From positions 1 through 64,000 of the forward strand of contig CACOPB010000003.1 in the NCBI GenBank assembly GCA_902628965.1: 64,000 nucleotides of DNA. Direction: 5' to 3'. Under the pieces are notes generated by a model. That model worked only from the letters and a program-made list of their open reading frames with translations. It searched no databases and was not told the origin of the DNA. Source of the DNA: an uncultured Pelagibacteraceae bacterium (GTDB lineage Bacteria; Pseudomonadota; Alphaproteobacteria; Pelagibacterales; Pelagibacteraceae). Of the stretch, positions 58,769-64,000 are shown piece by piece. Every line of letters begins with the position of its first letter. Position 1 is the first letter of the stretch. The position numbers and the translations under genes are program-made.

Positions 58769-59641
58769 ATGACAACAAATAAATTAGCAATTATTGGTGG
58801 TAGTGGTCTTTATGATGTAGAAGAGTTTAAAGATAGAGAATTACTTGAATTGAATACTCCATGGGGAAAACCATCAGATAAAATTTTAAAGACAAATTAT
58901 AATAATAAAGAAATTTATTTTTTACCAAGACATGGAAAAGGACATTTTGTATCCCCTTCAAATATTAATTTTAGAGCAAATATAGATGCGCTAAAACAAC
59001 TGGGAGTTACAGATATTGTTTCTGTATCAGCTGTGGGCTCCCTAAAAGAAAATTTACCACCTGGAAAATTTGTAATTGTAGATCAATTTATAGATAGGAC
59101 TTTTGCAAGAGCAAAAACTTTTTTTGATGATGAGGTTGTTGCTCATGTATCAATGGCTCATCCAACATCAAATGGTTTAATGAATGCATGTGAAGAAGCA
59201 ATTAAAAAATCAAATATAGATTATCAAAGAAATGGAACCTATGTCGTTATGGAAGGTCCTCAATTTTCTACATTAGCGGAGTCTAATTTATATAGATCAT
59301 GGAAAGCGGATGTAATTGGAATGACCAATATGCCAGAGGCAAAATTAGCGAGAGAAGCTGAGATTAGATATGCATCTATTTCAATGGTAACAGATTTTGA
59401 TTGTTGGCATCCTGATCATGAAAATGTTGATGTTAAACAAGTAATCAAAGTTTTATTAGGAAACGCAGAAAAAGCAAAAATAATGATTAAAAATTTAATT
59501 GAAAATTTTGAAGATCATATTGATCCAAATGACCCAACAAATAACTGTTTAGATGTAGCAATAATTACAGCACCTGAAAAAAGAACTAAAAAAACAGTTG
59601 AAAAACTTAAAACCGTTGCTGGTAGAGTTTTATTAAAATGA
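58769..59641 (+). CDS. mtnP: S-methyl-5'-thioadenosine phosphorylase
   Basis: This 290-residue PNP-family enzyme starts LAIIGGSGLYDVE and carries the phosphate- and substrate-binding segments FLPRHGKGH near 51-59, VMEGPQFSTLAES near 157-169, and IGMTNMPEAKLAREAEI with DFDCWH following. It splits methylthioadenosine to adenine and methylthioribose-1-phosphate. Downstream genes include mtnA, with a secreted hydrolase gene in between. The stop overlaps the next start as ATGA. Confidence 0.95.
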   Translation: MTTNKLAIIGGSGLYDVEEFKDRELLELNTPWGKPSDKILKTNYNNKEIYFLPRHGKGHFVSPSNINFRANIDALKQLGVTDIVSVSAVGSLKENLPPGKFVIVDQFIDRTFARAKTFFDDEVVAHVSMAHPTSNGLMNACEEAIKKSNIDYQRNGTYVVMEGPQFSTLAESNLYRSWKADVIGMTNMPEAKLAREAEIRYASISMVTDFDCWHPDHENVDVKQVIKVLLGNAEKAKIMIKNLIENFEDHIDPNDPTNNCLDVAIITAPEKRTKKTVEKLKTVAGRVLLK

Positions 59642-60543
59642 AGAGAATATTAATTTTTTTTATTATTAGTTTTTTCTTAACCAATGCTTATTCAAGCCCA
59701 AAATTTGATAAAGATCTTAAAAAATTTTCTAAAGATAATGGATTTATAAATAACAAAGGAAAAACTTATTCTGAGAACGAAATAAAAGACAAAAAAAATT
59801 CAATTTTAATTATTTACAATCATGGCTCAGATAATGATCAAAAAAGTGATAAATGTACAAGTTCAGGAAATAATGTTCCTAAAGTTATAAGAGACTTACA
59901 TGATAAAAACATTAAAAATTTCAAAATAAAAATATATCGTTTATGCACAGGTGCAAAAGGATGGTCAAAAAAAGAGCAAACTAAAATGTGGAAAGCTCAT
60001 GAAAAAACAGGAAAATTAGCTATAGAATTAAAAGACAAAGATGGAATTTCATTAATTAATAAACAAAAGCAAAACCAAAGAAGAAGAGTTATAAAAGATA
60101 AAGTTGATAGTTTTATTAAAGAAGGATTTAAGAATATTATTCTTGCTGGTCATTCATCAGGTGGCTGGCAGTCAATAAAAATAAAAGCAGAATTCCCCGA
60201 GCTGGTGAAAGGTGTAATTGGTCTTAATCCAGGCGCAGGTGGAACTGTTAAAAATAGAAAAGATTGGCCTTGGTGGGAAGATGTAAGATATTATGGTTTT
60301 GTTAAGGATTTATCCCAAATAAATGGAATTATTATTACACATGATAAAGATCATTTTAATTCTCCAAATGACTATTCTATATTTAAAAGTATAAATTCTG
60401 TTAAATTTGTAAATTTAACCAAATCTGGGTGCAAAAAAGCAGAGCCTATGAATAATTATCATGGAATAACTCTTACTAAATGTTATGCGGAATATGAAAA
60501 GAAAAATAAGGATTTAATTAAATACTTAAATGACATTTTTTAA
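59638..60543 (+). CDS. Secreted alpha/beta-hydrolase-like protein
   Basis: This 301-residue protein has a signal peptide (about residues 1-20, cut at AYS-S) and an alpha/beta-hydrolase core. The oxyanion-type IYNHGSDND lies near 59-67, the nucleophile Ser is in LAGHSSGGWQS near 175-185, a possible acid lies in ITHDKDHF near 239-246, and the catalytic His lies in NNYHGITL near 277-284. Several Cys could form disulfides. The family is not named with confidence. It lies inside the methylthioadenosine salvage operon, overlapping mtnP by 4 bases and 2 bases before mtnA, which is odd for a periplasmic protein. Confidence 0.68.
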   Translation: MKRILIFFIISFFLTNAYSSPKFDKDLKKFSKDNGFINNKGKTYSENEIKDKKNSILIIYNHGSDNDQKSDKCTSSGNNVPKVIRDLHDKNIKNFKIKIYRLCTGAKGWSKKEQTKMWKAHEKTGKLAIELKDKDGISLINKQKQNQRRRVIKDKVDSFIKEGFKNIILAGHSSGGWQSIKIKAEFPELVKGVIGLNPGAGGTVKNRKDWPWWEDVRYYGFVKDLSQINGIIITHDKDHFNSPNDYSIFKSINSVKFVNLTKSGCKKAEPMNNYHGITLTKCYAEYEKKNKDLIKYLNDIF

Positions 60544-60545
60544 AG

Positions 60546-61619
60546 ATGAAAATTAATGGAAAAGAATATCGTACTATTTGGTTTGAAGGCAATATTGTAA
60601 AAATAATAGATCAAACAAAACTTCCACATCAATTTATAATCAAAGAACTAAAGACAGTAAAAGACGCAATTAAAGCTATAAAAATAATGGAAGTAAGAGG
60701 GGCGCCCCTTATAGGAGGAACAGCTGCTTATGGTTTGGCTTTAGCAGTTCAAGAAAATAGCAATTCAGAATTTATTAAAAAAAGCGCAGAAGAATTAATT
60801 AAATCAAGACCTACAGCTATAAATTTAAAATGGGCTGTAGATCGTATGATAAAAAAATTGTCAGGAATTAATAGTGATCAAATCTTAGATGTAGCTTTAA
60901 ATGAGGCTAAAGAAATATGCGATGAGGATGAAAAATTTTGTGAAAATATTGGTATTAATGGATTAAAAATAATTGAAGAAATTTATAGTAAAAAGAAGGA
61001 TACAGTTAATATCTTAACTCATTGTAATGCAGGCTGGTTAGCAACAATTAATTGGGGTACAGCCACATCACCTATTTACCATGCTCATAAAAAAGGAATT
61101 CCCGTTCATGTATGGGTAGATGAAACAAGACCAAGAAATCAAGGTGCAAACTTAACTTCGTATGAATTAAATGAAGAGGAAATACCAAATACTATTATTG
61201 CTGATAATACAGGTGGAATTTTAATGCAAAGAGGTGAGGTTGATATGTGCATTGTTGGTACTGATAGAACTTTATCTAATGGAGATGTTTGTAATAAAAT
61301 TGGTACTTATCTAAAAGCTTTAGCTGCCCATGATAACAATGTTCCCTTTTATGTGGCGCTTCCAAGTTCAACAATTGATTGGGATATTAAAGATGCGAAG
61401 GATATTCCAATTGAAGAAAGAAACTCTGAAGAATTATCTCACGTAGAAGGAGTTGATGAAAATAATGAAATTAAGAAAATTTTAATTTATCCTAGCAAAA
61501 GTAAAGCAATGAATTTAGCTTTTGATGTAACTCCTGCAAAATACGTTACTGGTTTAATTACAGAAAAAGGAATTTCCGAAGCTTCAACTGAAAGTTTAAA
61601 AAAATTATTTAATAAATAA
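60546..61619 (+). CDS. mtnA: Methylthioribose-1-phosphate isomerase
   Basis: This 357-residue eIF2B-like isomerase has RGAPLIGGTAAYGLALA near 54-70, LTHCNAGWLATINWGTA near 154-170 (catalytic Cys), ETRPRNQGANL near 194-204 and NTGGILMQRG-VDMCIVGTDR near 222-245 (catalytic Asp). It makes methylthioribulose-1-phosphate from the mtnP product. The later steps (mtnB, C, D, E or an aldolase) are not in the window. Confidence 0.94.
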   Translation: MKINGKEYRTIWFEGNIVKIIDQTKLPHQFIIKELKTVKDAIKAIKIMEVRGAPLIGGTAAYGLALAVQENSNSEFIKKSAEELIKSRPTAINLKWAVDRMIKKLSGINSDQILDVALNEAKEICDEDEKFCENIGINGLKIIEEIYSKKKDTVNILTHCNAGWLATINWGTATSPIYHAHKKGIPVHVWVDETRPRNQGANLTSYELNEEEIPNTIIADNTGGILMQRGEVDMCIVGTDRTLSNGDVCNKIGTYLKALAAHDNNVPFYVALPSSTIDWDIKDAKDIPIEERNSEELSHVEGVDENNEIKKILIYPSKSKAMNLAFDVTPAKYVTGLITEKGISEASTESLKKLFNK

Positions 61620-61623
61620 ATAT

Positions 61624-62601
61624 ATGGAATCTGTAAGAATGGTTGAAGTTACAAGAAGCGGTGAAATTGAAAGCTTTCATCAAGGGGTTGCAGTATTAAT
61701 CAATTCATCAGGGGATATTTTAAAAGAGTGGGGAAATTCTGAAATAAATATATATCCAAGATCAGCATTAAAACCAATTCAAACTTTAAATCTTTATAAA
61801 GACGGCATAGCAAGCTCTATGGAACTCACTGAAGAACAAATAGCAATTACAACAGCATCACATCACGCTGAAAAATTTCATCAAGAAATAATTTTGAATT
61901 GGTTAAAAAAAATTAATATAAAAGAAGAAAATCTTTCTTGTGGTCATGATTGGCCATGGAATTTGGAGGACAAATTTAGGGAAAAACTAGAGAATAAAAA
62001 TAAAAGAAGAATTTATCATAATTGTTCGGGAAAACATTGTGGACATCTGGCAGTATGTAAACATAAAGATTTAACCTTAGAAAATTACCATGAAAAAACA
62101 CATCCTTTGCAAAAGGATTTAATTAAATTAATTGAGGATTTATCAGATTATAAGATAAAAAATATTGGAATTGACGGTTGTACTCTTCCAAATCCCTTGA
62201 TGCCTTTAAAAAAATTTGCTTTAGCAGTATCTCGATTAACAGATGATAAAAAATTAAATGAAAACAAAGATATAGCAAAAAAAATATTTAACTCATGTGT
62301 AAATTTTCCTGAGATAACTGGAGGCACAAATAGTGTTAATTGTATTTTAACAAAACTTTCAAAAGGAAAAATATTTTTCAAAAATGGTGCAGAAGGAGTA
62401 TTTTTAGCTTTAATACCTGAAATAAAATCTGCACTTGTAGTTAAAATTTTAGATGGTGCAGCGAGGGCAGCTGAAACTGCAATAGCAGGATTAATTTCTG
62501 AGTTAAATATTATTGATGAAAATGAACTAGCAAAGATTAAATCTAGTGAGGTTACAAATTCTATAGGTCAAAAAATTGGAAAATTGAGATTTGTGTTATA
62601 A
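61624..62601 (+). CDS. Asparaginase, PF06089 (L-asparaginase II-like)
   Basis: This 325-residue protein starts RMVEVTRSGEIESFHQGVAVL and contains YPRSALKPIQTLNL near 44-57, ITTASHHAEKFH near 74-85, and NCSGKHCGHLAVC near 137-149. These are the family signatures of the rhizobial-type asparaginase. It hydrolyses asparagine to aspartate and ammonia. It is 4 bases after mtnA, so it is in the same operon without an obvious pathway link. The 3' end overlaps DUF1015 by 6 bases. Confidence 0.85.
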   Translation: MESVRMVEVTRSGEIESFHQGVAVLINSSGDILKEWGNSEINIYPRSALKPIQTLNLYKDGIASSMELTEEQIAITTASHHAEKFHQEIILNWLKKINIKEENLSCGHDWPWNLEDKFREKLENKNKRRIYHNCSGKHCGHLAVCKHKDLTLENYHEKTHPLQKDLIKLIEDLSDYKIKNIGIDGCTLPNPLMPLKKFALAVSRLTDDKKLNENKDIAKKIFNSCVNFPEITGGTNSVNCILTKLSKGKIFFKNGAEGVFLALIPEIKSALVVKILDGAARAAETAIAGLISELNIIDENELAKIKSSEVTNSIGQKIGKLRFVL

Positions 62602-63690
62602 TTCACAACAAATCAATCCATCTAAGGGCTTTGGATGAAACCAAGTTGATTTGGGAGGCATAAATTTTTTTTTATCAGCAATTCTCATAACACTTGCAAT
62701 ATTTGTGGGGGAAAGTCTGAAAGCGATATCAAATTTTTTTGAATTTACTAACTTCTTTAAAATAATTGAGCCATTAATTCCTGAAATAAAATCAATTTTA
62801 TTAACTTTTATTTTATTAATAATATTTTCATGTAGAGTTGTTACATCTAATTTATTATTGTTTTTAATTTGTTTCAGTGAAAACCATTGATGTTTAACAT
62901 ACATTTCCATATTACCTTTTTTTAAGTTTTTTGAATTATTCTTAATTTTTTTTATTATAAAATTTCTACTTATAATATTAAAAATTTTTTCAATTCTTAA
63001 ATTGCTTTTTAATACTCTGTTATAATCTAATATTTGAATTTGATTGTCAGGGAAAGCAATTATCATTGGTGATATTTTTTTATTACTATTAATCATGCCT
63101 TGGATTCTATGATGACCATCGCAAATGTATATTTTATTAATTTTATTAATTAATTTTTTTAAAGATTTTTGATTTTTTTCTCTATCAACAATCCATACTT
63201 GATGATTAAATTTGTCCAAGGATCTAAATGAATAAATTGGCTTTGATTTTGTGATTTTTATTAAAAAATTTTGCAGGTATTTGTTTTGCTTATATGCTGT
63301 ATAAATTGGGCCAATTTGAGTTGAAATATTTAAGATCTGTTTCTTTCTTTCAAAAACTCTATTTTTAAAAGTTTCTTCGTGACCTAAAATATTTTTGTTG
63401 TCATAATTATTTAAGTCTATTTTACCTAGTATACCAATTTGTTGGTGGTTTTTATTGGATATTTTATAAATATAATAACAATCTTTAACTTCTTTATTTA
63501 TCATTTGTTTATTCTTCATATTTTTAAAATATTTTTTAGATTGAATTAGATTTTTACTAGTCAAAATTTTTAAATAACCAAACTTTGGATGGGATTTTAA
63601 ACTATTAAAATATTTTGGATTTGGAGTTGAAATTTGACGTGCTAGTCTATTTATTGGTCTTAAAGCTTTAAATGGATTTATTAGACTCAA
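62596..63690 (-). CDS. DUF1015 family protein
   Basis: This 364-residue protein has the DUF1015 marks: FKALRPINRLA at the start, GPIYTAY near 127-133, ICDGHHRIQGM near 193-203 and MPPKSTWFHPKPLDGL at the end. A related archaeal protein is a free-serine kinase, but activity here is not known. The start is TTG at 63690, 8 bases after the TrpB-like stop, and the order suggests one operon. It is richer in Lys/Asn than most neighbours. Confidence 0.82.
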   Translation of the reverse strand: MSLINPFKALRPINRLARQISTPNPKYFNSLKSHPKFGYLKILTSKNLIQSKKYFKNMKNKQMINKEVKDCYYIYKISNKNHQQIGILGKIDLNNYDNKNILGHEETFKNRVFERKKQILNISTQIGPIYTAYKQNKYLQNFLIKITKSKPIYSFRSLDKFNHQVWIVDREKNQKSLKKLINKINKIYICDGHHRIQGMINSNKKISPMIIAFPDNQIQILDYNRVLKSNLRIEKIFNIISRNFIIKKIKNNSKNLKKGNMEMYVKHQWFSLKQIKNNNKLDVTTLHENIINKIKVNKIDFISGINGSIILKKLVNSKKFDIAFRLSPTNIASVMRIADKKKFMPPKSTWFHPKPLDGLICCEL

Positions 63691-63698
63691 ATTATTAA

Positions 63699-64000
63699 TT
63701 AGGCAATTTTTGGAAGGTCTTCTAATGCTTTATCCATACTTCCTTTATCAAACTTATCCTCTGCAAGATTACCTTCGAAGTAATCCCCATATGCTTTCAT
63801 ATCAAAATGACCATGACCACATAAATTAAATAATATAGTTTTAGATTCTCCATTTTTTTTACATTCTAATGCTGCATCAATCGCGCCTTTTACTGCATGA
63901 GTTGCTTCTGGAGCTGGTACAATTCCTTCTGTTCTTGCAAAATTTACTCCTGCTTCAAAGCACTCTTTTTGACCATATGCTTTTGCTTCAAGCGCATTGA
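63699..64000 (-). CDS. TrpB-like PLP enzyme, C-terminal fragment
   Basis: The last 100 codons of a minus-strand gene that continues past the right edge; the stop is at 63699-63701. The visible part has ECFEAGVNFARTEGIVPAPE near its start and ILFNLCGHGHFDMKAYGDY, which match the C-terminal PLP-binding region of the TrpB2 type (tryptophan synthase beta-like). In TrpB2 proteins the phosphate-binding end is GHGxxD. Whether it makes tryptophan or salvages indole cannot be said from this piece. Confidence 0.82.
   Translation of the reverse strand, partial: NALEAKAYGQKECFEAGVNFARTEGIVPAPEATHAVKGAIDAALECKKNGESKTILFNLCGHGHFDMKAYGDYFEGNLAEDKFDKGSMDKALEDLPKIA

Noticed and set aside
1..64000. CRISPR array, insertion sequence, prophage or integration site
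   Set aside because: No spaced direct repeats, transposase or integrase genes, or tRNA-end duplication were found. The single tRNA has no integrase or duplicated end beside it.

Overview
The window looks like a piece of a SAR11 (Candidatus Pelagibacter-like, Alphaproteobacteria) genome. The reasons are the strongly AT-rich sequence, very short intergenic gaps, many ATG/TAA overlaps, frequent A/T-ending codons and Lys/Asn/Ile-rich proteins, and a gene content dominated by periplasmic-binding-protein transporters for osmolytes, sulfonates and sugars. It includes a taurine cluster, a dimethylglycine/sarcosine dehydrogenase-like protein, an alternative oxidase and phosphatidylcholine synthase. 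No rRNA, CRISPR array, insertion sequence, prophage or origin was seen. There is one tRNA (Met, CAT). Species assignment is inference from style and content only.

Layout. 1-4754: end of an iron-type ABC importer (permease fragment and ATPase), AzlCD amino-acid exporter, persulfide-dioxygenase-like hydrolase, DUF4396 and DoxX membrane proteins and a secreted cupredoxin. 4755-5091 is the only gap over 300 bases and holds a candidate structured RNA ending in a terminator. 5092-13781: hydroxyacid dehydrogenase, FAH-family hydrolase, PEP carboxylase, CcdA, azoreductase-like flavoprotein, a gamma-butyrobetaine-type dioxygenase, an inositol-phosphatase-like enzyme, DUF924 and DUF952. 13760-16427: eight consecutive minus-strand small genes of unknown joint function (two SMR-like proteins lacking the key Glu, DUF2798, NTF2, GYD, cupin, an unknown protein and a secreted protein). 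16593-20460: small membrane protein, cysK-cysE, glyoxalase-like protein, LysE exporter, alpha/beta hydrolase.

20447-34837: a 14-kb divergent island with two sugar-type ABC importers served by a single visible ATPase, a MetE C-domain-like methyltransferase, cupin and tandem-NTF2 proteins, a degenerate HAD protein and a GH63-like glycosidase. The set suggests uptake and breakdown of glycosylated, possibly methylated, solutes (inference). 34961-36377: alternative oxidase and phosphatidylcholine synthase. 36378-52665: a probable sulfonate region with an HpsN-like dehydrogenase, a phosphate acetyltransferase, an AfuABC-type importer, a BASS transporter, a duplicated-HTH regulator, a sulfolactate/malate dehydrogenase-family enzyme, TauABC, an omega-aminotransferase and alanine dehydrogenase. 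52704-64000: GDP-mannose 3,5-epimerase, dimethylglycine dehydrogenase-like protein, tRNA-Met, a purine/methylthioadenosine salvage cluster (gpt, guaC, apt, mtnP, mtnA), asparaginase, DUF1015 and the end of a TrpB-like gene.

Two features recur across the window. First, all four complete binding-protein genes are followed by a perfect inverted repeat before the next transporter gene; one ends in a T run touching the next start codon, and another covers the next Shine-Dalgarno. Second, eight of ten convergent gene pairs overlap at their 3' ends.
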